Assembly: GCF_020510685.1 (NCBI RefSeq)
Contig: NZ_CP075185.1
Span: forward strand, 4,419,001 to 4,483,000
Reading direction: 5' to 3'
Length of the DNA: 64,000 bases
From: Dechloromonas denitrificans
GTDB lineage: Bacteria > Pseudomonadota > Gammaproteobacteria > Burkholderiales > Rhodocyclaceae
The notes beneath the pieces are model-generated. The model saw only the letters and a program-made list of their open reading frames with translations. It had not been told where the DNA came from and did not search any database. This document shows positions 1 through 9,873 of this stretch, one piece after another. A program made the position numbers and the translations under genes. Position 1 is the stretch's first letter. Every line of letters begins with the position of its first letter.

Positions 1-804
1 GGTGCCGCCGTCGGCCTGCTGAAAGAGGCCGACGCGATCTTCGACGGCGCCGGTAAAGGCGCCGCGCTTGTAGCCGAACAGTTCGGATTCGAGCAGGCTG
101 TCGGGCAGGGCGCCGCAGTTTTCGGTGATGAAGGGCCGGTCGGCGCGCCGGCTCTCGTAATGGATGGCGCGGGCGACCATTTCCTTGCCGGTTCCCGACT
201 CACCGGTCACCATCACCGACAGATCGTAGGGGGCGACGCGCCGGACCAGCGCGCAGACCGCATCGAGCGGGCTGCCCGGAGCGCGGATCAGCGCACCCAG
301 GCCGAAGCGGATTTTGACCTTCTCCTGCTTGCTGTCGACGCGTTTTTTGAGCACCGGCTCGGCACAGCGCAGATCGAGGGTCAGCCGCTGGTTTTCCTGC
401 TGCAGACGCCACACTTCGGCGGCGCGCTGCAGCGTCAACAGCAGCTGTTCCGGCTGCCAGGGCTTCAACAGGTATTGCCAGATACCGGCTTCGTTGACCC
501 CGGAGATGATGTCTTCGGCATCGCTGTAACCCGACAAGATAATGCGTACGACGTCCGGCCAGCGCAGGCGGACTTCCTTGAGGAATTCGACACCGGTCGT
601 ACCAGGCATCCGCTGGTCGCAGAGCACGATGCGGATGGCGGCGGTGAACTGCTCGCGTTCGAGGACTTCCAGACCGTCCGCCGCGCCGGACGCGCAGAAA
701 ACCTCGAAATCCTCCTCCAGCGTGCGGCGCAGGGCTTCCTGCGAGCGTACCTCGTCATCGACGACAAGAATGGCGGGAAGGCGGCGCAGGCTGGCTTGGC
801 TCAT
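1..804 (-). CDS. hoxA: HoxA/HupR-type sigma-54 response regulator (3' end off the window)
   Basis: NtrC-family transcription activator expected to switch on the hydrogenase operon. Only the first 268 codons are present. An N-terminal receiver domain (about residues 10-125) shows the acidic pair D16-D17 and the probable phosphoacceptor D63 in a CDQRMPG context. An AAA+ domain begins near residue 150 with Walker A GESGTGKE, and the GAFTGA loop that contacts sigma-54 RNA polymerase is intact near residue 254. The ATG at 804 overlaps the hypX stop by 4 bp (ATGA). Position after hypX and the sigma-54 promoter upstream of hoxK both match HoxA of Ralstonia eutropha. The DNA-binding C-terminus lies beyond the left edge, so it cannot be checked. 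HoxA acts unphosphorylated in Ralstonia; whether that holds here is unknown. Confidence 0.9.
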   Translation of the reverse strand, partial: MSQASLRRLPAILVVDDEVRSQEALRRTLEEDFEVFCASGAADGLEVLEREQFTAAIRIVLCDQRMPGTTGVEFLKEVRLRWPDVVRIILSGYSDAEDIISGVNEAGIWQYLLKPWQPEQLLLTLQRAAEVWRLQQENQRLTLDLRCAEPVLKKRVDSKQEKVKIRFGLGALIRAPGSPLDAVCALVRRVAPYDLSVMVTGESGTGKEMVARAIHYESRRADRPFITENCGALPDSLLESELFGYKRGAFTGAVEDRVGLFQQADGGT

Positions 805-2477
805 GCGGGAATTTTCCAGTCGAGATCGCGGTGGCGGGCGAGGTGGCGCGGCGTCCAGGAATGCGGCGTGCGGGCGACGAAATGATAACGCGCGACGTGA
901 TAGGACGGATCGAAACCGTAGAAGTTACGGCGCATTTCCTGCAACTCTTCCGCCCGATAAGCAGCCAGCGGTTTCAGCGCCTCATCGGCGGCCCGCCGCT
1001 GCTGTTTGGCGACCAGGCGTTCGGGCAGATCGCCGGCTGCCGCCAGTTCGGCGGCCCGCCGGGCGACATCGACGGCAAAGCCGGGCCCCGGCAGACAGGC
1101 ATCGTAAAAGCCGAGGCGGACCGCTTCCGCCGCCGTCATCGGCAGACGATGGCGCAGGATGGCCGCAGCCCCGGCCAGGCCGACGCGCGGCGGCAGCAGA
1201 TAGCTCCAGAATTCCGAGCCGTACAGGTTGCCCATGTTCTTGTAATGCGGATTGAGCATCACCCCGTCGCGCACCCAGACAAAATCCGCCGCCCGGGCCA
1301 GGAAGCAGCCGCCGGCCCCGGCATTGCCGCCGATGGCCGCCACCGTCAGCTGCGTCGCGCAACAGAGGATGGCTTCGGCCAGATCATCGATGGCATTGAT
1401 ATTGGCCCACGATTCGTCGGCCGGACTGTCGGCCGCTTCGATGGTGTTCAGATGGATGCCGTTCGACCAGAAATCGCTGCCGCCGCGCAACACGATCACC
1501 CGCGTCGGCCGCGCCGTCGCCCAGCGGAAGGCTTCGCTCAGGCGCCAGCATTGCGCCGTGCTCATCGCCCCGTTGTAAAACTCGAAAGACAGGAAACCGA
1601 CGTCGCCGGCCTCTTCGTAGGCAATATCCTGCCAGGTCGGCGTCACCGACTTCCACCAGCCGGCCAGCGGCAATTCCGGCAACGCCAGCGCCTCGGGAAA
1701 GGCACCAGTCAGCGGCAGCTTGAAGCCGCCAGCCCGTCGGGCATGGCCGAGCCACAGCGCGCCGTCCGCCGTGGCCCGCAGGACGGCCGTTTCCCGCCGC
1801 CCGAGCAGGCGGCCCGGTTGGCCTTTCAGCTGGCCTTCCGGCCAGGCATCGAACAGATGACACGGCTGGCCGAACAGGCTATCGGCCACGCCGGGCTGGC
1901 CGTCGGCAGCGTTCAGCCGGGCGAGAATGCTGGCACTGCTGTCGCGCAGCCAGTCGATCGCCCGAGCCGCCTGCTTCATCACGCCGTGCGCCTGACCGGG
2001 AACACGCTCCGGCACGAAATCCGGCTGCGCAACCCGGTCGACCGCCAGCAACAAGGCCTGGACACCGGCCTCGGTCACTTCATTGCGATAGATCGACGAC
2101 TTCCGGGCGAGGCGCAGCGGAAAAGTCGCCGCCGCCCAGACCGGCCCGGCATCCATCTCGGCCTCGGCCTGCAGCACGGTCACCCCCCAGGTCGGCCGGC
2201 CGCTCTGGATCGCCCAATCGAGGGCCGCCGGGCCACGATCACCGACGATACCCGGATGCAGGACCAGGCAGCGATGGGTCGTCCAGATCGATGCGGGAAT
2301 CGCCCGTTTGAGGAAAGGCGCAATGATCAGCGCCGGCCGGAACAGGGCAACCGCTTCCTCGCTCACGCTATCGGAGATATCGAACTCGATGCTGACCTGA
2401 TGACCGCGCTCGGTAAGCTCGCAATAAAGCCGCTGAGTCAGGCTGTTGAAACTGTGCGCCAACAACAAGATCCGCAT
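801..2477 (-). CDS. hypX: hydrogenase maturation protein HypX/HoxX
   Basis: 558-residue two-domain protein. The N-terminal half resembles formyl-tetrahydrofolate transferases (motif LHPG with H74), and the C-terminal half (about 285-520) is an enoyl-CoA hydratase/isomerase-like fold. From the family: HypX converts a formyl group via formyl-CoA to CO, supplying the active-site CO ligand under aerobic conditions. The ATG at 2477 is preferred; a TTG three codons upstream (2486) is possible, and neither has a clear Shine-Dalgarno sequence. The gene overlaps hoxA by 4 bp. Upstream lies a divergent intergenic region rather than hypE directly, so hypX-hoxA may have its own promoter. Presence of hypX fits the O2-tolerant hydrogenase signature in HoxK. 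Confidence 0.93.
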   Translation of the reverse strand: MRILLLAHSFNSLTQRLYCELTERGHQVSIEFDISDSVSEEAVALFRPALIIAPFLKRAIPASIWTTHRCLVLHPGIVGDRGPAALDWAIQSGRPTWGVTVLQAEAEMDAGPVWAAATFPLRLARKSSIYRNEVTEAGVQALLLAVDRVAQPDFVPERVPGQAHGVMKQAARAIDWLRDSSASILARLNAADGQPGVADSLFGQPCHLFDAWPEGQLKGQPGRLLGRRETAVLRATADGALWLGHARRAGGFKLPLTGAFPEALALPELPLAGWWKSVTPTWQDIAYEEAGDVGFLSFEFYNGAMSTAQCWRLSEAFRWATARPTRVIVLRGGSDFWSNGIHLNTIEAADSPADESWANINAIDDLAEAILCCATQLTVAAIGGNAGAGGCFLARAADFVWVRDGVMLNPHYKNMGNLYGSEFWSYLLPPRVGLAGAAAILRHRLPMTAAEAVRLGFYDACLPGPGFAVDVARRAAELAAAGDLPERLVAKQQRRAADEALKPLAAYRAEELQEMRRNFYGFDPSYHVARYHFVARTPHSWTPRHLARHRDLDWKIPA

Positions 2478-2532
2478 AAAGTTCAATTTTTTACAATTAG
2501 TTCAAAAGAGATGACTCTGCCTGTGGCGCGGC

Positions 2533-2554
2533 TTTTCAGGCGATTTCCTGAAAA
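2533..2554. repeat. 8-bp perfect inverted repeat in the hypX/small-gene intergenic region
   Basis: TTTTCAGG (2533-2540) and CCTGAAAA (2547-2554) flank a 6-nt spacer. It lies between the divergent starts of hypX (2477) and the 69-codon gene (2661). It could be an operator or a short hairpin; no T-run follows on either strand, so it is not an obvious terminator. Confidence 0.5.
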
Positions 2555-2660
2555 TTTACGCGCCTCTATAACTTTCGCGATATTTTTCAAATGCTTGCCT
2601 TTCGCTAGGATGCGCCGAAACAAGAAAACCACGTCACACATTCGATGCAAAGGGAACAGT

Positions 2661-2870
2661 ATGCAAAGTCAACGCAAAGCAGCCGCACCTCGTCGCGCCC
2701 GTTCGGTCCGGGCTGCGCGCCCGGAGTACACCGCCGCCGTCCGTTACCTTGATGGCAGCCGCGACATTTTCCACGTCCGCAACGCGGACGACATGGACGA
2801 TGCCCGCAGCCTGGTCCTCGCCGAACTGGGCAAGGTGCAGAGCCTGGTCATCGCCTTGCGTCGCCACTGA
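2661..2870 (+). CDS. small basic protein of unknown function inside the hydrogenase locus
   Basis: 69 codons, read against the direction of all surrounding hyp genes. The ATG at 2661 has a good ribosome binding site (AGGGAA, about 5 nt upstream), which decides this start within a much longer open frame. The N-terminal 20 residues are Arg/Lys/Ala-rich (RRARSVRAARP). The rest looks like a small folded domain (TAAVRYLDGSRDIFHVRN) with a DDMDDAR acidic stretch and hydrophobic C-terminus. No family recognised. It ends 5 bp before the hypE stop, tail to tail. It may be a small DNA- or RNA-binding or adaptor protein, but nothing in the sequence proves this. Confidence 0.62.
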   Translation: MQSQRKAAAPRRARSVRAARPEYTAAVRYLDGSRDIFHVRNADDMDDARSLVLAELGKVQSLVIALRRH

Positions 2871-2875
2871 GCGTC

Positions 2876-3947
2876 TCAGCAAATCCGCGGCAACTGCTCG
2901 CCGGACAACCAGTCCACGATCCGTTTGCCGCCAAAGCCGGTGGTCATCTGAACGAAATGATGGCCATCCTCATGCACGCGGCCGACTATCGCCGCGGCCG
3001 CACCCAGCGGATGGGCGCGCATCGCGGCCAGTAGCTTCCCGGCATCCCGTTCGGCGCAGATCGCCACCAGTTTGCCTTCGTTGGCGACATACAGCGGGTC
3101 GAGACCCAGGAACTCGCAAGCCGCCGCTACAGCCGGATTGATCGGCAAGGCCTTCTCCTGCAGCATCATGCCGACCCCTGACTGTTTGGCGATTTCATTC
3201 AGCGTCGTCGCCAGTCCGCCGCGCGTCGGGTCGCGCAACACATGGATATCGGCGCCGCTGTCGCGCATCGCGGCAATCAGCCCGTGCAGCGCCGCCGTGT
3301 CGGAAACGATCGGCGACTCGAAGCCCAGGCTTTCGCGCTCGGCCATGATCGCCATGCCGTGATCGCCCAACGTGCCGGACACCAGGATCGCATCGCCCGG
3401 TCGCGCCTGCCGGCCGGACAATTCCCGACCAGGCGGGACGAGGCCGACGCCGGTAGTGGTGATGAAGACCCCGTCGCCCTTGCCGCGTTCGACCACCTTG
3501 GTGTCGCCGGTCACGACCGGCACCCCGGCAGCCTTCGCCGCCTCCGCCATGCTCCGCACAATGCGTGCTAGATCGGCGAGCTTGAAGCCTTCTTCGAGGA
3601 TGAAAGCGGCCGATAGCCACAATGGCGTCGCCCCCATCATCGCCACATCGTTGATCGTGCCATGCACCGACAGACAGCCGATGTCGCCACCGGGAAAGAA
3701 CAGCGGCGAGACGACGTGGCTGTCGGTCGCCATGACCAGCCGGCCGGCACCGGGTGCCGGCAGCAACGCGCCATCGTCGCCCTGGGCAAGATATTCGTTG
3801 TCGAGATAGCGGGCGAACAGTTCCTCGATCAGTTGGGCCATGGCCCGCCCCCCCGAACCATGCGCCATATCGACCCGGCCATGCTTGATATCGAGCGGCC
3901 GGACATAGCCCTTGCGGATCGCGGTCGCCCCGGTTTTCAACGCGTCG

Positions 3948-3955
<8 letters not shown>
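2876..3955 (-). CDS. hypE: hydrogenase maturation protein HypE (cyanide-forming thiocarboxamide dehydratase)
   Basis: 359 residues, normal HypE length. HypE accepts a carbamoyl group from HypF on its C-terminal cysteine and dehydrates it with ATP to a thiocyanate, the source of the two CN ligands. The conserved C-terminal PRIC ending with the catalytic Cys as last residue is intact. PurM-like features are visible (HGSGGRAM near residue 35, VTGDTKVVERG, DPTRGGLA). The ATG at 3955 starts MSDDAL and overlaps hypD by 8 bp; the longer open frame upstream is hypD shadow. Part of the hypC-D-E run. Confidence 0.97.
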
Positions 3956-5071
<1,116 letters not shown>

Positions 5072-5072
<1 letters not shown>

Positions 5073-5311
5073 CAATGCACGGTCGGATCGTCGCCGAACT
5101 GACCGAGTTCGGCGAACAAGGCCAGGGTTTTCGCCGCCTCCTCCGGATCGAGCTTGTTCAGCGCGTAGCCGACATGGACGATCACGTAATCGCCGACTGC
5201 GACGTTATCGACCAGCGACAAGGAAATTTCCTTGCGCACCCCGGCCAGATCGACCACGGCGTTGTCGCCTTCGCGCAGTTCAACGACTTGCGCGGGAATT
5301 GCCAGACACAT
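5072..5311 (-). CDS. hypC: hydrogenase maturation chaperone HypC
   Basis: 79 residues starting MCLAIPAQV. Cys2, exposed after removal of Met, is the essential ligand that binds the Fe(CN)2CO precursor and contacts the large subunit. Full family length, no truncation. It is the first gene of the tightly coupled hypC-D-E group. The upstream HybE-family gene ends 31 bp away. A second, longer paralogue (HoxL, 12766-13068) in the same locus is the dedicated version for the membrane-bound enzyme. Confidence 0.96.
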
Positions 5312-5342
5312 GCTGACTCCTTGAGTGAAAATTCGCCCTCAT

Positions 5343-5873
5343 CTAACGCCGCCCGGCCAGACGGCGCAGGAAACCGCGGCGCGACACGGCCGGTGCCGGC
5401 TCGACCGGCGGCGCGGCAACCACTACCCCGGAAAAGGTAGCCATGGCATCCCGCGCGATCCGGCGCGCCGTCGCCATGTCCGGCACCGCGCTGATCGGAT
5501 CGATCAACGGGGAATACTGGCAAGGCCCGAGCGCCGGATCGTCGTCGGCGGTGAATTGCAGGACACCGCCGGGCAGCTCGAGATAGCGTCGTTGGCCGGC
5601 CGGAATGTCGCCCCACAGGCGGCCGCCGCCATTGAGCAGGAACAGCCGGATAAACCAGGGCGTCACGACGACCCCGAGCCAGTCACCCCGACAGCGCGCG
5701 AAGCCGATGGCCTCGACCTGCAGCGCCGCATTGGCCACAGGTAATTCGCGATCGGACGGCGGCGATAGATGCTGAAAATGCGCCGTCAGAAATTCGGCGG
5801 GATTCTCCAGGCGCGGCTCGTCCGGCTGGCTGGCGGAAGAGGGCTGGGCTGGCGGGTGGATACGATCGATCAA
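5343..5873 (-). CDS. second HybE/HupJ-family hydrogenase assembly chaperone
   Basis: 176 residues. Shares with HoxT (10771-11238) the signature NAALQVEA-GF and a V-TPW motif, which identify the [NiFe]-hydrogenase HybE/HupJ chaperone family, proposed to escort the small subunit or its precursor. The reading frame has no ATG; TTG at 5873 is the only usual start between the upstream in-frame stop (5907) and the conserved domain. The N-terminal 35 residues are Pro/Ser-rich. The C-terminus ends in SRRGFLRRL, resembling a twin-arginine motif but at the wrong end. The Ralstonia operon has no gene at this position. Probably a duplicate of hoxT, now diverged. Confidence 0.85.
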   Translation of the reverse strand: MIDRIHPPAQPSSASQPDEPRLENPAEFLTAHFQHLSPPSDRELPVANAALQVEAIGFARCRGDWLGVVVTPWFIRLFLLNGGGRLWGDIPAGQRRYLELPGGVLQFTADDDPALGPCQYSPLIDPISAVPDMATARRIARDAMATFSGVVVAAPPVEPAPAVSRRGFLRRLAGRR

Positions 5874-6188
5874 CTGGCGTCCAGATCCTGAAAATGGCGT
5901 GCTGCATCATAGCTGCCATCTGGCGACGCCGCCACTAAGCGCGAACCGGTCAGCGAACGACCACCTGCCTTGGCGAGCGAAACACGCACCGGCACACCTC
6001 CGCATTGTTTGACCGATCGATAAACCGCCTGGTACCAAACCAAGGGGCAGCAGGCGAAACCCGTGTAATCCGTCAGCAATAAGCACGCCAGAAAACAAGT
6101 CAGCTTGTTTCCAAGCACTTATGCACGCTGCAGCAGGCGAATCGGTGGCGGAGTGGCTGATCGCTTGCCACTTGCTGCGAAAAAGCGA
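5874..6188. other. 315-bp gap in the hyp operon without a supported gene
   Basis: This is the only long gap between genes of the hox/hyp run. Its GC content is visibly lower than that of neighbouring genes. An 82-codon open frame on the minus strand (5870-6118, MLGNKLTCF...) fills most of it, with a hydrophobic Cys-rich N-terminus; it has no recognisable family or convincing codon pattern and is not called as a gene. The gap could carry a promoter for the hypC-D-E group or be the scar of the event that brought in the extra HybE-family gene. Confidence 0.5.
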
Positions 6189-6193
6189 TCAGC
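6156..6193 (-). repeat. 11-bp perfect inverted repeat spanning the hypF stop codon
   Basis: GCTGATCGCTT (6156-6166) and AAGCGATCAGC (6183-6193) are exact reverse complements around a 16-nt loop. The repeat covers the last codons and stop of hypF (6189-6191). On the transcribed strand the loop contains TTTTT, but no T-run follows, so it may be an mRNA processing or attenuation hairpin rather than a strong terminator. Confidence 0.55.
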
Positions 6194-8522
6194 TACTTGC
6201 CATGTCGCGCATCTGCTGCCGCCCGACCCAGGCCTGGCCGAGGGCCAGCCCACCATCGTTGGCCGGCGCCTGGCGGGCTTCGCACAAAGTCAGGCCGGCG
6301 GCCTCGAGCTGTTGGCGGAGTGCCGACATCAATACGACATTCATCGCGCAACCGCCGCCGACCGCGACTGTCGCCATCCCGGCACGCTCCGCCGCGGCGA
6401 TCAGCCATGCCGCCAGCCCGGCCGCCACAGTGGCGTGGAACAACGCCGCCCCTTCGGCCGGTTCGCGGCTATTGAGCAACAGCAGGATCAGCGGCGAGAA
6501 ATCGAGTATGCCGTCGCGCATCGCGTAGCCGCCGGGCGCCGGCGCCACCGGCCCATACGCGGCGGCCAACCCTTCCAGCTCCATCGCCGCCTGTCCTTCG
6601 TAAGCCATTTCGGCGCGCAGGCCGAGCAGGCCGGCCGCTGCGTCGAACCAGCGGCCGAGGCTGGTGGTCGGCGGGCAGCGCAGGTTGCGGGCCAGCATGG
6701 TGAGCAAGGGGCCGGCTTCGTGCTGCGGGTAATGCTGTTTCAGCCAGCCGCCGACGCGGTAACCCAGGCCCCCGCCGTGCAGCGCCGAAACGGCCATCCG
6801 CCAAGGCTCGCGAGCCGCCCGGTCGCCGCCCGGCAGGCGGATTGGCGACAAATGGCCGAGTCGCTCGCAGTGCGCGCCATCAAGGCGCAGCAACTCGCCG
6901 CCCCACAGCCCACCATCCGGCCCGAGACCGGTGCCGTCGATGGCCAGACCGATCAGCGGCTCGGCGATCCCGTGCTCGGCGGCGATCGCCGCGATATGCG
7001 CCTGATGATGGCCGACCGCCAGCGCCGGAATGCCCCGTGCGGCGGCCATGCTCAAGGCCAGATGGGTGGATGGGAAGTCCGGATGCAGGTCATGCACGAT
7101 CAGCTCGGGCCGAACATCGAGGATGCCGAGCAGATGCTCGACGGTTTCCTCGAGAAAACCGATCGCCGCTGCGTTGTCGAGGCTGCCGATATGCTGCGAC
7201 AGAAAAGCTTCCTTGCCTTTCAGCAAACAAACGGTGTTTTTCAGGTAGCCGCCAAGCGCCAGCACGGTCGGCCCGCCCTTGGCCAGCCCAATCGGCACCG
7301 GCACGTAGCCGCGGGCCCGGCGGATAAAGGCCGGTCCGGCCCGGACGACCGAATCGTCGCAGCGCACGACGATCTCCCGGTCATGCTGCAGAAAGGCATC
7401 GGCCAGGCCGGCCAGCCGGGTCTGCGCCTCGTCGTTGCCGACGACCAGCGGTTCGCCATGCGGATTGGCGCTGGTCATCACCAGCAGCAGGTCGCTGGCA
7501 GCGGCGAGCCAGGCCGTGCCGGCCGGGCGACCGGCCGCTTCATGCCAGAGCAGCAGATGCAGCGGCGTCGCCGGCAACATCACGCCAAGCCAGGCGAGGC
7601 CGGGGGCAATGCCTGGCAGCTCGGCTGCCGCTTTCGGACAGAGCACGATGGGCGCCGCGGCACTGTGCAGCAATTCGGCTTCGGCGGCGCCAATCCGGGC
7701 ATACGCGGCGAGCGATGCGCCATTCAGCGCCATTACCGCCAGCGGCTTTTCTTCGCGTTGTTTGCGCAGCCGCAACTCGGCCACGGCATCGGCGTTGCGC
7801 GCATCGCAGGCGAGCTGGAAGCCGCCCAGCCCCTTGAGCGCGACGATCTTGCCGGCGCGCAGCAGACGCAGCGTTTCGCCTAGCGGATCGCCGGGCAGCG
7901 GCTGGCCGGTGGCATCGAGCAGGCGAAGTTGCGGACCGCAGTCCGGGCAGCAGGTGGTTTCGGCATGGAAACGGCGGTCGGGAGCGGTCGGGGACGAGCC
8001 TTCCAGGGGAAATGCAGCGTATTCCGCGGCACAGGCCGGGCAGAGCGGAAAGTCGGCAAGGCTGGTATGCACCCGGTCATAGGGAATTTTCCGGCTGACC
8101 GTATAGCGCGGGCCGCAGTGCGTGCAGGTGGTGAAGGCATAACGCCAGCGCCGATTGTCCGGATCGCAGATCTCGCCGATGCAGTCGGGGCAGATCGCCG
8201 CATCCGGGCCGATCGCGGTGGCAATGTCGCCGCCCACGCTATCGCGGATAACGAAGCCGGCGGCGGGGTCGTCGCCGGACAGCCCGTCTTCAGCAGTCAT
8301 TTCGCCGATTTCAATGGCGTCGATGCGCGCCAGACGCGGCGCCTCCCTGGGCAGCCGCTCAAGGAATTCGGCGACGGCCGGGCCGGCGACGAGCAACGTC
8401 ACGCCGGCGCCGTCGTTCCTTACCCAGCCGGTAAGGCCGAGTTCGTTGGCCAGCCGCCAGACGTAAGGCCGAAAGCCGACGCCCTGGACCAGCCCGCGAA
8501 CGCGGATCAGCCGGCCGCTCAC
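6189..8522 (-). CDS. hypF: carbamoyltransferase HypF
   Basis: 777 residues. HypF uses carbamoyl phosphate and ATP to make carbamoyl-AMP and passes the carbamoyl group to HypE. Domains in order: acylphosphatase-like ([17 protein letters not shown] at about residue 5), two zinc-finger units (CPDC...CTHC and CPAC...CPDC, about 110-185), a YrdC-like nucleotide-binding domain, and a Kae1-like carbamoyltransferase domain ([16 protein letters not shown]). The GTG at 8522 is chosen because it forms a GTGA overlap with the hypB stop and places the acylphosphatase motif at the N-terminus as in known HypF; the upstream in-frame stretch is hypB shadow. Confidence 0.96.
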   Translation of the reverse strand: MSGRLIRVRGLVQGVGFRPYVWRLANELGLTGWVRNDGAGVTLLVAGPAVAEFLERLPREAPRLARIDAIEIGEMTAEDGLSGDDPAAGFVIRDSVGGDIATAIGPDAAICPDCIGEICDPDNRRWRYAFTTCTHCGPRYTVSRKIPYDRVHTSLADFPLCPACAAEYAAFPLEGSSPTAPDRRFHAETTCCPDCGPQLRLLDATGQPLPGDPLGETLRLLRAGKIVALKGLGGFQLACDARNADAVAELRLRKQREEKPLAVMALNGASLAAYARIGAAEAELLHSAAAPIVLCPKAAAELPGIAPGLAWLGVMLPATPLHLLLWHEAAGRPAGTAWLAAASDLLLVMTSANPHGEPLVVGNDEAQTRLAGLADAFLQHDREIVVRCDDSVVRAGPAFIRRARGYVPVPIGLAKGGPTVLALGGYLKNTVCLLKGKEAFLSQHIGSLDNAAAIGFLEETVEHLLGILDVRPELIVHDLHPDFPSTHLALSMAAARGIPALAVGHHQAHIAAIAAEHGIAEPLIGLAIDGTGLGPDGGLWGGELLRLDGAHCERLGHLSPIRLPGGDRAAREPWRMAVSALHGGGLGYRVGGWLKQHYPQHEAGPLLTMLARNLRCPPTTSLGRWFDAAAGLLGLRAEMAYEGQAAMELEGLAAAYGPVAPAPGGYAMRDGILDFSPLILLLLNSREPAEGAALFHATVAAGLAAWLIAAAERAGMATVAVGGGCAMNVVLMSALRQQLEAAGLTLCEARQAPANDGGLALGQAWVGRQQMRDMASS

Positions 8523-9511
8523 CGGGCGGCCAACTGCCGCTCCAGTTCGGCCACTCGCCGCTTCAGTGCGTCCACCGTCTGGCCATGCTTGGCGCGCTGG
8601 GCTTCCAGCCCGGCTTCGATCCACGATACCCAGGCGGCGAGACCATCGCCGCTGGTCGCCGAAACGCGGAAGATGGTCAGGTGCGGATTGACCCGCCGGG
8701 CATTGGTTTCGGCCAGATCAGCGTCGAATTCGAGGTAAGGCAACAGGTCGCACTTGTTGAGCAACATCACGTCGGCGGCGCGGAACATGTCGGGGTACTT
8801 GAGCGGCTTGTCCTCGCCTTCGGTAACCGACAGGATGGCCACCTTATGATGCTCGCCGAGGTCGAAAGCGGCCGGGCAGACCAGATTTCCGACGTTCTCG
8901 ATGAGGAACAGCGATTCGTCGGCCGGCTGCAGGCTGTCGAGCGCGTGGCCGATCATGTGGCCGTCGAGGTGGCAGCCCTTGCCGGTATTGATCTGCAAGG
9001 CGGCAACGCCGGTGGCGCGGATGCGCTCGGCGTCGTTCGATGTTTGCTGGTCGCCTTCGACGACGGTGATCGCCACCTTGCCCTGCAACAATTCGATGGT
9101 CTTGACGAGCAGCGTCGTCTTGCCGGAGCCGGGGCTGGACACCAGATTCAGCGCGAAGATGCCGCGCTCGTCGAAGCGCTGGCGATTGGCCTCGGCATAA
9201 CCGTTGTTCTTGCTCAAGATGTCCTGCTCGATCTGCACCATCCGCGACTGGCTCAGGCCTGGGACATGGGCGCCCGCCGGGCCGGCGCCGAAATCGAGAT
9301 CGCCGCCGACCGCGTGTTCGTGGTGATGGGCATCATGGGCGTGGGCATGTTCGCCATCGGGCAGATGGCCATGGCTGTGCGGGTGAGCATGCTCGTGTCC
9401 GTGCTCGTGGGCATGGCTATGCACCGTCCCGTCCTCGTGCACATGGCTGTGCTGATGCCCGTCACTGTCGATTTTCACTTCCCCCGCACCGCAGCCGCAA
9501 ACCGTACACAT
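8519..9511 (-). CDS. hypB: nickel-inserting GTPase HypB
   Basis: 330 residues. HypB delivers nickel to the large subunit with HypA, using GTP. The N-terminus MCTVCGCG carries the CxxCGC high-affinity Ni site. Residues about 20-65 form a very His-rich nickel-storage segment (about 20 His in [17 protein letters not shown] repeats). The GTPase domain follows, with P-loop SSPGSGKTT near residue 117 and NKCDLLP. The ATG at 9511 is fixed by the CxxCGC start. It lies 20 bp after hypA and overlaps hypF by 4 bp. Confidence 0.97.
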   Translation of the reverse strand: MCTVCGCGAGEVKIDSDGHQHSHVHEDGTVHSHAHEHGHEHAHPHSHGHLPDGEHAHAHDAHHHEHAVGGDLDFGAGPAGAHVPGLSQSRMVQIEQDILSKNNGYAEANRQRFDERGIFALNLVSSPGSGKTTLLVKTIELLQGKVAITVVEGDQQTSNDAERIRATGVAALQINTGKGCHLDGHMIGHALDSLQPADESLFLIENVGNLVCPAAFDLGEHHKVAILSVTEGEDKPLKYPDMFRAADVMLLNKCDLLPYLEFDADLAETNARRVNPHLTIFRVSATSGDGLAAWVSWIEAGLEAQRAKHGQTVDALKRRVAELERQLAAR

Positions 9512-9531
9512 CGCCTCGTCTCCTGTTCGAC

Positions 9532-9873
9532 CTACTCGATTTCTATTTCCTTGACCCGCATTTCCGTACCGCCGGTCGGCTGCACCTGGTAGCTGCCGCA
9601 TTTCGGGCAGGCCCCGTAACTCTCTTCCATCGGCACCGACTCGCCGCACGGCATGCACCAGCCGACACCGGGCACATTGACGATCTCCAGCGCGGCGCCC
9701 TGCGCAATGCTGCCATGCGTCACCGCCTCGAAGCAGAATTTCAGCGCCTCGGGTTCGACCGACGACAACCGGCCGATTTCCAGCACCACCAGTTTGACCC
9801 GCCTGGCCTGTTCGCGTTGCGCCGTTTCCTCGACCAATTGCAGGACGCCTTCGGCCAGTGACATTTCATGCAT
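9532..9873 (-). CDS. hypA: hydrogenase nickel incorporation protein HypA
   Basis: 113 residues, standard length. MHEMSLAEG gives the N-terminal amine and His2 that bind Ni, and the C-terminal zinc site is CMPCGE...CPKC. It works with HypB in nickel insertion. The ATG at 9873 is fixed by the invariant MHEMS start and overlaps hoxV by 8 bp. First gene of the hyp part of the operon, as in Ralstonia eutropha. Confidence 0.97.
   Translation of the reverse strand: MHEMSLAEGVLQLVEETAQREQARRVKLVVLEIGRLSSVEPEALKFCFEAVTHGSIAQGAALEIVNVPGVGWCMPCGESVPMEESYGACPKCGSYQVQPTGGTEMRVKEIEIE

Noticed and set aside
831..2870. 679-codon open frame on the plus strand
   Set aside because: Almost all lies antisense to hypX, which has clear family motifs; only the final 69 codons after ATG 2661 are kept as a gene.
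5870..6118. 82-codon frame in the hypF/HybE gap
   Set aside because: No family, no good ribosome binding site and odd composition; mentioned under the gap rather than called.
6105..7883. 592-codon open frame on the plus strand
   Set aside because: Antisense to hypF with no recognisable domain.
9330..9480. repetitive sequence near the start of hypB
   Set aside because: Looks like a DNA repeat but is the His-rich nickel-binding segment of HypB.
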